Shown here one piece after another: positions 37,777 through 48,788 of a stretch of DNA of 64,000 nt. The position numbers were made by a program, and so were the translations under genes. The stretch lies in the NCBI RefSeq assembly GCF_000213805.1, contig NC_015556.1, forward strand, positions 2,170,001 to 2,234,000, given 5' to 3'. Numbering within the stretch: position 1 is the stretch's first letter; every line of letters begins with the position of its first letter. This stretch comes from Pseudomonas fulva 12-X (GTDB lineage: Bacteria > Pseudomonadota > Gammaproteobacteria > Pseudomonadales > Pseudomonadaceae). Below the pieces are notes generated by a model. That model had not been told where the DNA came from. It saw only the letters and a list, made by a program, of their open reading frames with translations, and did not search any database.

Positions 37777-38922
37777 ATGGCAACGCTCGAACTGCGCAAC
37801 GTCAACAAGTCCTACGGCAGCGGCCTGGCGGACACCCTGAAAAGCATCGATCTGAAGATCGACGATGGCGAATTCCTGATCCTGGTCGGCCCCTCGGGCT
37901 GCGGCAAATCCACCCTTATGAACTGCATCGCGGGGCTGGAAAACATCAGCAACGGCGCCATTCTGGTCGACGATGCCGATATCAGCGGCATGAGCCCCAA
38001 GGATCGCGACATCGCCATGGTGTTCCAGTCCTACGCGCTGTACCCGACCATGAACGTGCGCGACAACATCGCCTTCGGGCTGAAGATGCGCAAGATGGCC
38101 CCGGCGGCCATCGACGAGGAAGTGGCGCGCGTCGCCAAGCTTCTGCAGATCGAGCACCTGCTGGCGCGCAAGCCCGGCCAACTCTCCGGTGGCCAGCAGC
38201 AGCGCGTGGCCATGGGCCGAGCCCTGGCGCGGCGGCCGAAGATCTACCTGTTCGACGAGCCGTTGTCCAACCTCGACGCCAAGCTGCGCGTGGAGATGCG
38301 TACCGAAATCAAGCTGATGCACCAGCGCCTGAAAACCACCACGGTGTACGTCACCCATGACCAGATCGAGGCCATGACCCTGGGCGACAAGGTGGCGGTG
38401 ATGAAGGAGGGCGTGATCCAGCAGTTCGGCACGCCGCAACAGATCTATAACGACCCGGCCAACCAGTTCGTGGCGAGCTTTATCGGTTCGCCACCGATGA
38501 ACTTCATCCCGGTGCAACTGCAGCGCCGCGACGGCCAGGCGTGGGCCGTGCTCACCTCTTCGGCCGGACGCTGCGAACTGCCCATGGGCGAGCTGCCCGA
38601 AGGGGCCGAACAGCGTGAAATGCTGCTCGGCGTGCGCCCCGAGCAGGTGCAGCTGGCGGGCGCGGGGCAAGGCCATGGGCTGCCTGCTCAGGTGGAAGTC
38701 ACCGAGCCCACCGGCCCGGACACCCTGGTTTTCGTCACCGTCAATGACAGCAAGTTGTGCTGTCGCCTGGCGCCGGATCAGGCGCCGGCGGTCGGCCAGC
38801 CTCTGCAACTGTCCATCGACGCGGCGCGCGCCCTGCTGTTCGACGCCAAGAGCGGTGAGCGCGTGCGGCCCCTGGCCCGCGCCGCGCAGCCGAGCAATGT
38901 CACCTCGCTAACGAATCGTTGA
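37777..38922 (+). CDS. gtsD: Glucose ABC transporter ATPase (MalK/UgpC type)
   Basis: A 381-residue ATPase of the CUT1 class. Walker [10 protein letters not shown] spans 38-46, the signature LSGGQ spans 136-140, and Walker B IYLFDE ends at Asp160-Glu161. A C-terminal TOBE/regulatory domain covers about 235-381. It powers glucose import through GtsBC. The porin gene follows after 74 bp. Confidence 0.93.
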   Translation: MATLELRNVNKSYGSGLADTLKSIDLKIDDGEFLILVGPSGCGKSTLMNCIAGLENISNGAILVDDADISGMSPKDRDIAMVFQSYALYPTMNVRDNIAFGLKMRKMAPAAIDEEVARVAKLLQIEHLLARKPGQLSGGQQQRVAMGRALARRPKIYLFDEPLSNLDAKLRVEMRTEIKLMHQRLKTTTVYVTHDQIEAMTLGDKVAVMKEGVIQQFGTPQQIYNDPANQFVASFIGSPPMNFIPVQLQRRDGQAWAVLTSSAGRCELPMGELPEGAEQREMLLGVRPEQVQLAGAGQGHGLPAQVEVTEPTGPDTLVFVTVNDSKLCCRLAPDQAPAVGQPLQLSIDAARALLFDAKSGERVRPLARAAQPSNVTSLTNR

Positions 38923-38967
38923 GAAGGAGCCGGCCTCGCAGTCCTGAGGCTGGTAAAGCAAAGCGGT

Positions 38968-38978
38968 AACAACAATAA
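38968..38978 (+). promoter_or_regulatory. A-rich Crc/Hfq-type motif before the porin gene
   Basis: AACAACAATAA carries two overlapping AANAANAA matches in the leader of the porin gene, ahead of CAGGAGAGG. Confidence 0.55.
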
Positions 38979-40229
<1,251 letters not shown>

Positions 40230-40263
40230 GGCGCTGATGCCTTGGCGCTTGCGTAGCCCCAGT

Positions 40264-40686
40264 GGTGGGTTACGCGGCGCTGCGGGGTCGTGCTGAACCG
40301 CCGTTAGCGTTCCGGCGCCGCTCCACCCACCCTACGGTCCCCATCCCGTGGGGTGGGTGGAAGCGCTGATTGCTGGTGCTGGCCTTGGCTTGGTCTTCGT
40401 GCACCGTAACTGACCATGGAGATCGGCGTCGCCCGCGCGGTGGGTTACGCAGCGCTGCGGGATCGTGATGAGTCGCCGTTAGCGTTCCGGCGCCGCTTCA
40501 CCCACCCTACGGTCCCCATCCCGTAGGGTGGGTGGAGGCGCTGACTGCTATCGTTGGGCTTGGCTCGGTTTATGGGCGCCGTAACCCACCATGGATATCG
40601 GCGTTGCCCGCTTGGTGGGTTACGCAGCGCTCCAGGAGCGTGGTGAGTCGAGATTGGCGTTGTGCGCTGCTTCACCCACCCTACGG
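40264..40686. repeat. Tandem array with a 175-bp period
   Basis: Near-identical units start at 40264, 40439 and 40614 with GGTGGGTTACGC, exactly 175 bp apart; the third is cut short near 40686. Each full unit holds CCACCCTACGGTCCCCATCCCGT followed by AGGGTGGGTGG, a strong hairpin, and a later CGTAACYSACC that is the inverse of the unit start. No gene is seen in the 492 bp between the porin gene and hexR. Confidence 0.85.
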
Positions 40687-40721
40687 ATTCCCCACCACTG
40701 GCATCGGTATGGACGCCGATC

Positions 40722-41591
40722 TCAACCCGGCTCTTCGCTGGCCGGGTAACGGCTGGCGTTGAGGCTTTCCTTGATCTTGCGCAGGTGCGGCTGGAAGTCC
40801 GCGCCGCGGCGCAGGGTCATGCCGGTTGCCAGCACGTCCAATACTGTCAATTGAATGATGCGCGAGGTCATAGGCATGTAGATGTCGGTGTCTTCGGGCA
40901 GCGGGATATGCACGCTCAGGCTGCAGGCCTGGGCCAGCGGCGAGCCTTCGGCAGTCAAGCCGAGCACCGAGGCGCCATTCTCTCGCGCCAGGCGCGCTAC
41001 CTCGACCAGCTCGCGGGTGCGGCCCGTATAGGAAATGATCACGAACAGGTCACCGGTATGCGCCACCGAGGCGAGCATGCGCTGCATCAGTACGTCGGCG
41101 TGGGCGGACACTGCCAGGTTGAAGCGGAAGAACTTGTGCTGGGCATCCAGGGCCACCGGCGCCGAGGCACCGAGGCCGAAGAAGTGGATCTGCCGGGCCT
41201 GGATCAGCAGGTCGACGGCGCGGCTGATCAGGTTCGGGTCCAGACTCTGGCAGGCGCTGTCCAACGAGGCGATGGCGCTGCCGAAGATCTTGCGGGTATA
41301 GGCCTCTGGGCCGTCTTCGGCTTCCACCGCGCGGCTCACGTAGGCGGCGCCGCTGGCCAGGCTCTGGGCCAACTGCATCTTCAGTTCCGGGTAGCCGTTG
41401 ACGCCGAACGAGCGGCAGAAACGGTTGACCGTCGGCTCGCTGACCTGGGCGGCCTGGGCGAGGGCGGCAATGCTCAGGCGGGTGGCCTGCTGCGGATTGA
41501 GCAGTATCACTTCGGCGACCTTGCGTTCAGCCTTGTTCAGGCTCTCGAGGCGGCCCTGGATCTGTTCGAGAAGGTTGCGCACGCGATCCAT
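40722..41591 (-). CDS. hexR: RpiR-family repressor of glucose metabolism
   Basis: A 289-residue regulator. The N-terminal RpiR helix-turn-helix is about 1-77 (recognition helix near [12 protein letters not shown]), and a SIS sugar-phosphate-binding domain spans about 125-260 ([29 protein letters not shown]). In Pseudomonas HexR releases DNA when it binds KDPG, derepressing zwf-pgl-eda, edd-glk and gap. It is divergent from zwf, with a dyad between them. Confidence 0.95.
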   Translation of the reverse strand: MDRVRNLLEQIQGRLESLNKAERKVAEVILLNPQQATRLSIAALAQAAQVSEPTVNRFCRSFGVNGYPELKMQLAQSLASGAAYVSRAVEAEDGPEAYTRKIFGSAIASLDSACQSLDPNLISRAVDLLIQARQIHFFGLGASAPVALDAQHKFFRFNLAVSAHADVLMQRMLASVAHTGDLFVIISYTGRTRELVEVARLARENGASVLGLTAEGSPLAQACSLSVHIPLPEDTDIYMPMTSRIIQLTVLDVLATGMTLRRGADFQPHLRKIKESLNASRYPASEEPG

Positions 41592-41679
41592 TGTTGTCCT
41601 TGTCCGATGAAATGCCGGGTTAATCCTAAGCCGGGGCTGGTCTACTGGCTACCTGCCCCGGTGCACTCTACGAATATGT

Positions 41680-41695
41680 TGTGGTTATTACTACA
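41680..41695. promoter_or_regulatory. Probable HexR operator upstream of zwf
   Basis: TGTGGTTATTACTACA is an imperfect palindrome of the TGTrrTnATTACTACA type associated with HexR in gammaproteobacteria. It lies 66 bp upstream of zwf and 89 bp upstream of hexR, suited to control of zwf and autoregulation. It fits the TTGT-N7/8-ACAA form less well than the 28008 site. Confidence 0.65.
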
Positions 41696-41747
41696 TTTGC
41701 TGTTGCGAAATGGCGATTTACTCGCTATCAATAGGGCAACTTGATAG

Positions 41748-41755
41748 AAGAACAA
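41748..41755 (+). promoter_or_regulatory. A-rich Crc/Hfq-type motif before zwf
   Basis: AAGAACAA (AANAANAA) lies five bases before the zwf ATG, in place of an obvious Shine-Dalgarno sequence. Confidence 0.4.
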
Positions 41756-41760
41756 AGATC

Positions 41761-43230
41761 ATGTCGATGATTCCCGTTGAGCCTTGTACCCTCGCACTGT
41801 TCGGCGCCCTGGGCGACCTGGCATTGCGCAAGCTGTTTCCCGCCCTCTATCAGCTCGACCGTGCCGGGCTGCTGCACGAGGATACCCAGTTGCTCGCCCT
41901 GGCGCGCGACGGCGGCGACCCCGACAAGCACCTGAGCACCATCGATGCGCACCTGCGCCGCTACCTGCCGGCCACCGAGCTGGACGAAGCGGTGATGCAG
42001 CGTTTCCAGGGGCGCATGCGCTACCTGAGCATGGAATTTCTGCCCGCCGACAGCTACCCGCAACTGGCCGAAATGGTCGGCAGCGGTCGTCAGCTGATCG
42101 CCTATTTCGCCACCCCAGCCTCGGTGTACGGCGGCATCTGCGCCAACCTGGCAGCGGTCGGCCTGGCCGAAAATACCCGGGTGGTGCTGGAAAAACCCAT
42201 CGGCCACGATCTGGAGTCCTCGCGGGCGGTCAACGATGCGGTGGCGGCCTATTTCCCGGAAAGCCAGGTGTATCGGATCGACCATTACCTCGGCAAGGAA
42301 ACGGTGCAAAACCTCATTGCCCTGCGCTTCGCCAACAGCCTGTTCGAGACCCAGTGGAACCAGAACCACATCACCCACGTGGAAATCACCGTGGCCGAGA
42401 AGGTTGGTATCGAAGGCCGCTGGGGCTACTTCGACAAGGCCGGCCAGCTGCGTGACATGATCCAGAATCACCTGCTGCAGCTGCTTTGCCTGATCGCCAT
42501 GGACCCGCCGGGCGACCTGTCGGCCGATGCCATCCGTGACGAGAAGGTCAAGGTGCTCAAGGCTCTGGAGCCGATGACCGCCGAGCAGCTGTCGCGTCAT
42601 GTGGTGCGTGGCCAGTACGTGGCCGGCACCAGCGATGGCAAGCCGGTGCCCGGTTATCTGGAAGAAGAGAATTCCAACGCCCAGAGTGACACCGAAACCT
42701 TCGTCGCCCTGCGCGCCGACATCCGCAATTGGCGCTGGGCCGGCGTGCCGTTCTACCTGCGTACCGGCAAGCGCATGGCGCAGAAGCTGTCGCAGATCGT
42801 CATCCATTTCAAGGAACCGCCGCACTACATCTTCGCGCCGGAGCAGCGCCAGTTGATCGGCAACAAGCTGATCATCCGCCTGCAGCCGGACGAGAGCATT
42901 TCCCTGCAGGTGATGACCAAGGATCAGGGCCTGGACAAGGGCATGCAGCTGCGCAGCGGCCCGCTGCAGCTGAATTTCTCCACCGCCTACAAGAGCGCGC
43001 GGATTCCCGATGCCTACGAGCGACTGCTGCTGGAAGTGATGCGCGGCAACCAGAATCTGTTCGTGCGCAAGGACGAGATCGAGCACGCCTGGCAGTGGTG
43101 CGATCAGCTGATCGCCGGCTGGAAGAAACTCGGCGACCCGCCCAAGCCGTACGTCGCCGGTACCTGGGGGCCGATGAGCTCCATCGCCCTGATCACTCGC
43201 GACGGGAGGGCCTGGTATGGCGATCTCTGA
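41761..43230 (+). CDS. zwf: Glucose-6-phosphate 1-dehydrogenase
   Basis: A 489-residue G6PDH. The nucleotide motif [12 protein letters not shown] starts near 13 and the substrate signature RIDHYLGK is at 172-179; the catalytic histidine should be His237 in DMIQNHLLQ. It oxidises glucose-6-phosphate to 6-phosphogluconolactone. I chose the ATG at 41761 ([10 protein letters not shown]), the normal N-terminus, over an upstream in-frame ATG. It overlaps pgl by 14 bases. Confidence 0.96.
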   Translation: MSMIPVEPCTLALFGALGDLALRKLFPALYQLDRAGLLHEDTQLLALARDGGDPDKHLSTIDAHLRRYLPATELDEAVMQRFQGRMRYLSMEFLPADSYPQLAEMVGSGRQLIAYFATPASVYGGICANLAAVGLAENTRVVLEKPIGHDLESSRAVNDAVAAYFPESQVYRIDHYLGKETVQNLIALRFANSLFETQWNQNHITHVEITVAEKVGIEGRWGYFDKAGQLRDMIQNHLLQLLCLIAMDPPGDLSADAIRDEKVKVLKALEPMTAEQLSRHVVRGQYVAGTSDGKPVPGYLEEENSNAQSDTETFVALRADIRNWRWAGVPFYLRTGKRMAQKLSQIVIHFKEPPHYIFAPEQRQLIGNKLIIRLQPDESISLQVMTKDQGLDKGMQLRSGPLQLNFSTAYKSARIPDAYERLLLEVMRGNQNLFVRKDEIEHAWQWCDQLIAGWKKLGDPPKPYVAGTWGPMSSIALITRDGRAWYGDL

Positions 43231-43930
43231 CCTCGAATTGCCCGTGGGTGTGGTCGCCCGCAGCCACAGCGATGCCCAGCATCTTGCGCGCGCTCTGGCT
43301 GAAAACGTCGCCGGCGTGCTGCGCGATGCCATCGACAGCCGCGGCCAGGCGACCCTGGTGGTGTCCGGCGGGCGCAGCCCGATTGCGTTCTTCAAGGCGC
43401 TGTCGCAGCAAACGTTACCTTGGAACAAGGTGCTGGTAAGCCTGGCCGACGAGCGCTGGGTGCCGACCAGCCACGAGGACAGCAACGAAGCGCTGGTGCG
43501 CCGTCACCTGCTGCAGGGGCCGGCTGCCGAAGCGCAGCTGTTAGGGCTCTATCAAAGCGCCGCCAGCCTGGAGCAGGCAGCCGAGCTTGCCGAGCAGGCG
43601 CTGCGCGATCTGCCGGGTATCGACGTGCTGATTCTGGGCATGGGCACCGACGGTCATACTGCGTCGCTATTTCCCGATAGCCCGAACCTGGACGAGGCAC
43701 TCAGCGAAGACTGTTCGCGTCGCTGCCTGCCGATGCTGGCGCCGAGCGTGCCGCACCAGCGCCTGACCCTGACCCTGCCGCTGCTCCGGGCGGCGCGCCT
43801 GCCGCTGCTGTCGATCGAAGGCCCGGGCAAGCTCGCCGTGCTGGAGCAGGCCCTGCAGCAGGACAATCACAAGAACATGCCGATCAGCGCGTTTCTTCGC
43901 GCGCCGCTCGAAATCTACTGGTGCCCTTAG
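43217..43930 (+). CDS. pgl: 6-phosphogluconolactonase
   Basis: A 237-residue lactonase of the glucosamine-6-phosphate isomerase fold. Motifs include [26 protein letters not shown] and [18 protein letters not shown]. It hydrolyses 6-phosphogluconolactone. Its GGGAGG ribosome site lies inside zwf; it is followed by eda 20 bp later. Confidence 0.95.
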   Translation: MAISDLELPVGVVARSHSDAQHLARALAENVAGVLRDAIDSRGQATLVVSGGRSPIAFFKALSQQTLPWNKVLVSLADERWVPTSHEDSNEALVRRHLLQGPAAEAQLLGLYQSAASLEQAAELAEQALRDLPGIDVLILGMGTDGHTASLFPDSPNLDEALSEDCSRRCLPMLAPSVPHQRLTLTLPLLRAARLPLLSIEGPGKLAVLEQALQQDNHKNMPISAFLRAPLEIYWCP

Positions 43931-43950
43931 GCCCGAAAGGAACACAAACC

Positions 43951-44610
43951 ATGACACAAGCCATCAGCCGCCCAGCCCCGACCATGGCGGAAAAAATCGA
44001 GGCCATCGACGCGCTCTGTGCCCGTGCGCGGATCATGCCGGTGATCACCATTGCCCGCGAGGAAGACATTCTGCCGCTGGCCGATGCCCTGGATGCCGGC
44101 GGCCTGCAGGTGCTGGAAATCACCCTGCGCTCGCCCCATGGCCTGACCGCCATCCGCCGTCTGCGCGAAGAGCGCCCGCACCTGTGCGTCGGCGCCGGCA
44201 CGGTGCTCGACCGTCATATGCTCGAGGCGGTGGAGGAGGCGGGTGCGCAGTTCATCGTCAGCCCGGGCTCGACCGACGAGCTGCTGCGCGCCGCGTTGCA
44301 GAGCCCGGTGCCGATGCTGCCGGGCGTGGCTAGTGCCTCGGAGATCATGGTCGGCTACGCCCTCGGTTACCGCCGCTTCAAGCTGTTCCCGGCGGAAGTC
44401 TGCGGCGGCACCGCGGCGCTCAAGGCGCTGGGCGGGCCGTTCGGCGATATCCGTTTCTGCCCGACCGGCGGTGTCGGCCCGGCCAACCTGCAGCGCTACA
44501 TGGCGCTGCCCAACGTGATGTGCGTGGGCGGCAGCTGGATGCTCGACAGCAGCAAAGGCTGGGACGCCGTGCGCCAGGCCAGTGCCGACGCCCTGGCGCT
44601 GCTGGGCTGA
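43951..44610 (+). CDS. eda: KDPG aldolase
   Basis: A 219-residue class I aldolase with the Schiff-base lysine at Lys144 (RFKLFPAE) and Glu56 (LEITLRSP). It splits KDPG into pyruvate and glyceraldehyde-3-phosphate. The ATG at 43951 has AAAGGA ten bases upstream; the ORF extension before it overlaps pgl and is not expected to be translated. Last gene of the zwf operon. Confidence 0.96.
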   Translation: MTQAISRPAPTMAEKIEAIDALCARARIMPVITIAREEDILPLADALDAGGLQVLEITLRSPHGLTAIRRLREERPHLCVGAGTVLDRHMLEAVEEAGAQFIVSPGSTDELLRAALQSPVPMLPGVASASEIMVGYALGYRRFKLFPAEVCGGTAALKALGGPFGDIRFCPTGGVGPANLQRYMALPNVMCVGGSWMLDSSKGWDAVRQASADALALLG

Positions 44611-44615
44611 ATCAC

Positions 44616-44634
44616 GGCCCGCCACGTGCGGGCC
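44616..44634 (+). terminator. Hairpin after eda
   Basis: GGCCCGC and GCGGGCC form a perfect 7-bp stem with loop CACGT five bases after the eda stop; the following bases are only moderately T-rich. Confidence 0.5.
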
Positions 44635-44702
44635 TGCTTGACCATTTCCATCGCCGGCTCGATGCCTCCGTCGCGCCGGCGTCTCTATTTCCGAGGTTGC
44701 GA

Positions 44703-45521
44703 ATGACCCTGCGTATCAGCAAAGACACTCGCCTGTGCATGTCGCTGTCCGGGCGGCCCGGTAACTTCGGCACGCGCTTCCAGAACTACCTGTACCGCGA
44801 GCTGGAGCTGGATTACCTGTACAAGGCCTTTACCACCAGCGATCTGCCGGCGGCCATCGGCGGCATCCGCGCTCTCGGCGTGCGTGGCTGTGCGGTGTCG
44901 ATGCCGTTCAAGGAAGCCTGCATCGAGCACCTGGATGGTTTACATGAATCAGCGGCGACGCTGCAGTCGGTCAACACCATCGTTGCTGATGAAGGCCGCC
45001 TGACCGGTTACAACACGGACTACAGCGCGGTGGTGAAACTGCTGCGCAAACATGGCGTACCGACCAGCAGCCGCTACGCGTTGCGCGGCAGCGGCGGCAT
45101 GGCCAAGGCGGTGGGCTGCGCGCTGCGCGACAGCGGCTTCGCCGATGGCTGTATCGTCGCCCGTAACGAAGCGGCGGGCAGGGCACTGGCCGAACAGTGC
45201 GGCGTGCAATGGCGTGAGGCGCTGGGCGACGAGCCGGCAGAGCTGCTGGTCAACGTCACGCCCCTGGGCATGCGCGGCGCCGATGCCGAACAGCTGGCCT
45301 TCGACGAGCAGACGGTGAAGGCGGCGCAGTGGGTCTTCGACGTGGTCGCCGTGCCGGTGGAAACCCCGCTGATTCGCCTGGCCCGTTCCCTGGGCAAGCC
45401 AGTGATCACCGGCGGCGAAGTGATCGTGCTGCAGGCCGTCGAGCAGTTCGTGCTGTACACCGGCGTGCGCCCCGATGACGAGCTGATCGAGCGTGCCGCG
45501 CGCTTCGCTCTGGCCGACTAG
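44703..45521 (+). CDS. Shikimate dehydrogenase-like protein (HI0607/SDH-L type)
   Basis: A 272-residue relative of AroE. It keeps the catalytic lysine (Lys70 in AVSMPFKEAC) and the substrate Asn91 and Asp106 (NTIV, YNTDY). The nucleotide loop is GSGGMAKAV, and the C-terminus is IVLQAVEQFVLYTGVRPDDEL. The N-terminal TRLCMSLSGRPGNFGTRFQNYLY matches the Haemophilus HI0607 subfamily, which has only weak shikimate activity and an uncertain physiological substrate. The ATG at 44703 follows GAGGTTGCGA. It stands between eda and a terminator, probably monocistronic. Not the housekeeping aroE. Confidence 0.85.
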   Translation: MTLRISKDTRLCMSLSGRPGNFGTRFQNYLYRELELDYLYKAFTTSDLPAAIGGIRALGVRGCAVSMPFKEACIEHLDGLHESAATLQSVNTIVADEGRLTGYNTDYSAVVKLLRKHGVPTSSRYALRGSGGMAKAVGCALRDSGFADGCIVARNEAAGRALAEQCGVQWREALGDEPAELLVNVTPLGMRGADAEQLAFDEQTVKAAQWVFDVVAVPVETPLIRLARSLGKPVITGGEVIVLQAVEQFVLYTGVRPDDELIERAARFALAD

Positions 45522-45545
45522 CAACGGCTGCCTCCTGCCGCGTTC

Positions 45546-45569
45546 TGACCGGGCTCTTGCGCCCGGTCA
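45546..45569 (+). terminator. Terminator after the shikimate dehydrogenase-like gene
   Basis: TGACCGGGC and GCCCGGTCA form a perfect 9-bp stem with a six-base loop, followed by TTAAAAGTTT. Confidence 0.65.
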
Positions 45570-45763
45570 TTAAAAGTTTGCACTTTCCGTTTACGGGCCA
45601 AGTCGTAAAAGGTGTAGGGCATGGCGCTGCGTCGAGCGCTCTGCCAGACGCCGGCTTCGCCGTAGCGCCATGCCCTGCATCCGAACGGAATGCCTTACCC
45701 GGGCTTCCGATGCCAGGCGCGCTGCTCACCCGCGGCCGCCGACAGACAAGCAAGGAGATAGCC

Positions 45764-45922
45764 ATGGGCTTGGGAACCATACTGCTGATCATTCTGATCC
45801 TGATGCTGATTGGTGCCATCCCGGCATGGCCGCACAGCCGCAGCTGGGGCTACGGCCCGACTGGCGGACTTGGTCTGGTGCTGGTCATCGTGCTGGTGCT
45901 GTTGCTACTGGGCTACATATGA
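45764..45922 (+). CDS. DUF3309 small membrane protein
   Basis: A 52-residue protein with two hydrophobic helices, LGTILLIILILMLIGAIPAW and LGLVLVIVLVLLLLGYI. They are joined by the conserved polar hinge PHSRSWGYGPTG, which is the DUF3309 pattern. An AAGGAGATA ribosome site precedes the ATG, which shows that the long upstream extension of the frame is not used. It is probably an inner-membrane hairpin. Function unknown; relatives are often stress-associated or lie beside small envelope proteins. Bounded by terminator-like hairpins, so probably a single-gene transcript. Confidence 0.85.
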   Translation: MGLGTILLIILILMLIGAIPAWPHSRSWGYGPTGGLGLVLVIVLVLLLLGYI

Positions 45923-45926
45923 GCCA

Positions 45927-45983
45927 GCGCCTGCATTGCTGATGCAGGCGCCGCCGTCAGCGGCAAACACCGCTGGCGGCGGC
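45927..45983 (+). terminator. Two adjacent hairpins after the DUF3309 gene
   Basis: GCGCCTGCAT/ATGCAGGCGC (45927-45936, 45942-45951) is perfect. GCCGCCGTCAGCGG/CCGCTGGCGGCGGC (45950-45963, 45970-45983) has one mismatch. No T run follows. Confidence 0.5.
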
Positions 45984-46038
45984 TCGACTCACGCAATACC
46001 CGCTTCACCCCCCATTCTTATCTGCGGAGGTCGCCTGC

Positions 46039-47052
46039 TTGGATCTGGTGATTGCACGGCCCGAAGGCCTGTACTGCCCTCCCGGAGATTTCTATATCGA
46101 CCCCTGGCGCCCCGTCGACCGCGCCGTCATTACCCACGGCCATGGCGACCATGCGCGCACCGGCAGCGCCCATTACCTGGCCGCAGCGCCGGGTGAGGGC
46201 ATCCTGCGCACGCGCCTTGGGCGTGATATCAACCTGCAGACCCTGGCCTACGGCGAAACCATCGACCACCACGGCGTGACCCTGAGCTTCCATCCCGCCG
46301 GGCACGTGCTGGGCTCGGCCCAGGTGCGCCTGGAGTACCGGGGCGAAGTCTGGGTCGCCTCGGGCGACTACAAGGTCGAGCCGGACGGCACCTGCGACCC
46401 GTTCGAGCCGGTGCGTTGCCATACCTTCATTACCGAATCGACTTTCGGTCTGCCGATCTACCGCTGGCAGCCCCAGGCGCAGATCTTCGCCGGCATCAAT
46501 GACTGGTGGCGACAGAACCAGCAGGCGGGTCGGGCCAGCGTGCTGTTCTGTTACGCCTTCGGCAAGGCGCAGCGCATCCTCCATGGCATCGACGAAAGCA
46601 TCGGGCCGATCCTCGGTCATGGTTCCATGGAACCGCTGCATCAGGTGTATCGCGATGCTGGCGTTTACCTGCCCGAAACCCGCTACGCCGGTGATGTGCC
46701 CAAGGGTGATCCGCTGTTGCGCCAGGCGCTGGTGCTGGCGCCGCCGTCGGCTGGCGGCAGCACCTGGATACGCCGTTTCGGCGACTACAGCGATGCCTTC
46801 GCCAGTGGCTGGATGCTGCTGCGCGGCACGCGTCGGCGCCGTGGTGTGGACCGCGGTTTCGTGCTGTCCGACCACGCCGACTGGCCGGGCCTGCTGTGGG
46901 CCATCGAGCAGACCGGCGCCGAGCGGGTGATGGTCACCCACGGTTCGGTGAACATTCTCGTTCGCCATCTGCGCGAACAGGGCCTGGATGCCCAGGCTTT
47001 CGCCACCGAATACGGTGAAGAAGACGACGCGGCCGTGGAGCCGAGTTCATGA
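46039..47052 (+). CDS. DNA ligase-associated exonuclease (metallo-beta-lactamase/beta-CASP fold)
   Basis: A 337-residue nuclease of the SNM1/CPSF-like family, with the metal motif HGHGDH at 33-38 and later HPAGHVLGSAQ, SGDYK and LSDHADWPGL. It is the exonuclease component of the ligase-associated repair cluster. The start is a TTG at 46039 with GCGGAGG eight bases upstream; no ATG in frame gives a complete N-terminus. It overlaps the ligase gene by four bases. Substrate in vivo is not settled for the family. Confidence 0.9.
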   Translation: MDLVIARPEGLYCPPGDFYIDPWRPVDRAVITHGHGDHARTGSAHYLAAAPGEGILRTRLGRDINLQTLAYGETIDHHGVTLSFHPAGHVLGSAQVRLEYRGEVWVASGDYKVEPDGTCDPFEPVRCHTFITESTFGLPIYRWQPQAQIFAGINDWWRQNQQAGRASVLFCYAFGKAQRILHGIDESIGPILGHGSMEPLHQVYRDAGVYLPETRYAGDVPKGDPLLRQALVLAPPSAGGSTWIRRFGDYSDAFASGWMLLRGTRRRRGVDRGFVLSDHADWPGLLWAIEQTGAERVMVTHGSVNILVRHLREQGLDAQAFATEYGEEDDAAVEPSS

Positions 47053-48788
47053 TCGCCTTCGCGCAGCTGTATGCGCGCCTCGATGCCACTACCTCGAGCA
47101 ACGCCAAGCTCGCTGCCCTGCAGGATTACCTGCGCGATGCCGAGCCGGCCGATGCCGCCTGGGCCGTGTACTTTCTGGCCGGTGGGCGGCCTCGGCAACT
47201 GGTGCCTTCGCGGCAACTGCGCGAACTGGCGATGCAGCGCGCCGGCTTGTCCGACTGGTTGTTCGAGGAAAGCTATTCGGCAGTGGGCGACCTGGCGGAA
47301 ACCATCGCACTGTTGTTACCCGAGGCCACCTCGACCTCCGAAGATGGCCTGGCGGTGTGGGTCGAGCAGAAGCTGCTGCCGTTGCGCGGCCTGCCGCCCG
47401 ATGAACTGGCGATGCGCCTAGACGCCCTGTGGGCGCAGCTCGACCGGCAATCGCTGATGGTCAGCATCAAGCTGATCACCGGCGCGTTCCGAGTCGGGGT
47501 TTCCAAGCTCTTGGTCACCCGCGCTCTGGCGGCCATCGCCGAGGTCGATGCCAAGCGCGTCGCCCAGCGCCTGGTCGGCTATACCGACCTGTCGAACCGG
47601 CCCACGGCGGCGTCCTACGAACGGCTTATCGCCGCTGAATCCGAAGACGAGCACGCCCAGCGCGGCGGCCAGCCCTATCCGTTCTTTCTCGCCCATCCGC
47701 TACAGCGCCCGCTCGAGGAATTCGACGCCAGCCTGGGCTCGCCCGGCGACTGGCTGATCGAGTGGAAGTGGGACGGCATTCGCGCGCAACTGGTCAAGCG
47801 CGACGGCCAGCTGTGGGTCTGGTCGCGGGGCGAGGAATTGATCAGCGAGCGCTTTCCCGAACTGCAGGAGTTGGCGCCGCTGCTGCCCGACGGCACGGTG
47901 ATCGATGGCGAGCTGGTGGTCTGGCGGCACGCGCCGGAAGCGACCGCCAGGCAGGGCGAATTGATGGCCGCGGCGGCGGACGAGCCTGCCGAGCGCCTCA
48001 ACGATCAGGTCGAGGAGCAGCTAGAACGCTTCGGCATTCAGCCGTTCGCCTTGCTGCAGCAGCGCATCGGCCGCAAGACCCTCAGCCGCAAGTTGCTCGA
48101 GGAAGTGCCGGTGGCGGTGCTCGCATACGACCTGCTGGAGTGGCAGGGCGAGGACTGGCGCAGCCACCCGCAGCATCAGCGCCGTGCGCAGATGGAGCAG
48201 GTGGTGGCCAGGTGTGCCAGCCCCCGACTGATGCCGTCGCCGCTGCTGCACGGCGACACCTGGCAGGCGCTGGCCGAGCAGCGCGAAGCCTCACGCTCGC
48301 TGGGCGTCGAGGGCATGATGCTCAAGGCCCGTGAGTCGGCCTATGGCGTGGGGCGCAGCAAGGACGTCGGCGTGTGGTGGAAGTGGAAGATCGACCCGTT
48401 GAGCGTCGACGCCGTACTGATCTACGCCCAGCGCGGCCATGGCCGGCGCGCCAGTTTGTACAGCGATTACACCTTCGCCGTGTGGGACGGTGCGCCGGGC
48501 GATCCCGAACGGCGCCTGGTGCCCTTCGCCAAGGCCTATTCGGGGCTCACCGACGAGGAGATGCGCAAGGTCGATGCCATCGTGCGCAAGACCACGGTGG
48601 AGAAATTCGGCCCGGTGCGCAGCGTCACCCCCAGCCTGGTATTCGAGCTGGGCTTCGAAGGCATCGCCCGTTCGCCCCGGCACAAAAGCGGCATCGCCGT
48701 GCGCTTTCCGCGCATGCTGCGCTGGCGTCATGACAAAGGCGTGGAGGAGGCCGATACCCTGGAGCTGCTGCAGGAATTGCTGCCATGA
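47049..48788 (+). CDS. ATP-dependent DNA ligase of the repair cluster
   Basis: A 579-residue ligase of the family named after P. putida PP_1105. An N-terminal helical DNA-binding domain covers about 1-210. The nucleotidyltransferase domain has the adenylated lysine Lys240 in [10 protein letters not shown], motif III near VIDGELVVW, and motif V as [12 protein letters not shown]-terminal OB fold follows. It seals nicks using ATP, distinct from the NAD-dependent housekeeping LigA. Four-base overlaps with both neighbours show tight coupling with the exonuclease and helicase. Confidence 0.93.
   Translation: MIAFAQLYARLDATTSSNAKLAALQDYLRDAEPADAAWAVYFLAGGRPRQLVPSRQLRELAMQRAGLSDWLFEESYSAVGDLAETIALLLPEATSTSEDGLAVWVEQKLLPLRGLPPDELAMRLDALWAQLDRQSLMVSIKLITGAFRVGVSKLLVTRALAAIAEVDAKRVAQRLVGYTDLSNRPTAASYERLIAAESEDEHAQRGGQPYPFFLAHPLQRPLEEFDASLGSPGDWLIEWKWDGIRAQLVKRDGQLWVWSRGEELISERFPELQELAPLLPDGTVIDGELVVWRHAPEATARQGELMAAAADEPAERLNDQVEEQLERFGIQPFALLQQRIGRKTLSRKLLEEVPVAVLAYDLLEWQGEDWRSHPQHQRRAQMEQVVARCASPRLMPSPLLHGDTWQALAEQREASRSLGVEGMMLKARESAYGVGRSKDVGVWWKWKIDPLSVDAVLIYAQRGHGRRASLYSDYTFAVWDGAPGDPERRLVPFAKAYSGLTDEEMRKVDAIVRKTTVEKFGPVRSVTPSLVFELGFEGIARSPRHKSGIAVRFPRMLRWRHDKGVEEADTLELLQELLP

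Noticed and set aside
40264-40686. CRISPR array because of regularly spaced repeats
   Set aside because: The 175-bp period with near-identical whole units and no short repeats with unique spacers, and no cas genes, excludes it.
41728-43485. 585-residue open frame on the minus strand
   Set aside because: Antisense to zwf and the start of pgl; no recognisable protein features.
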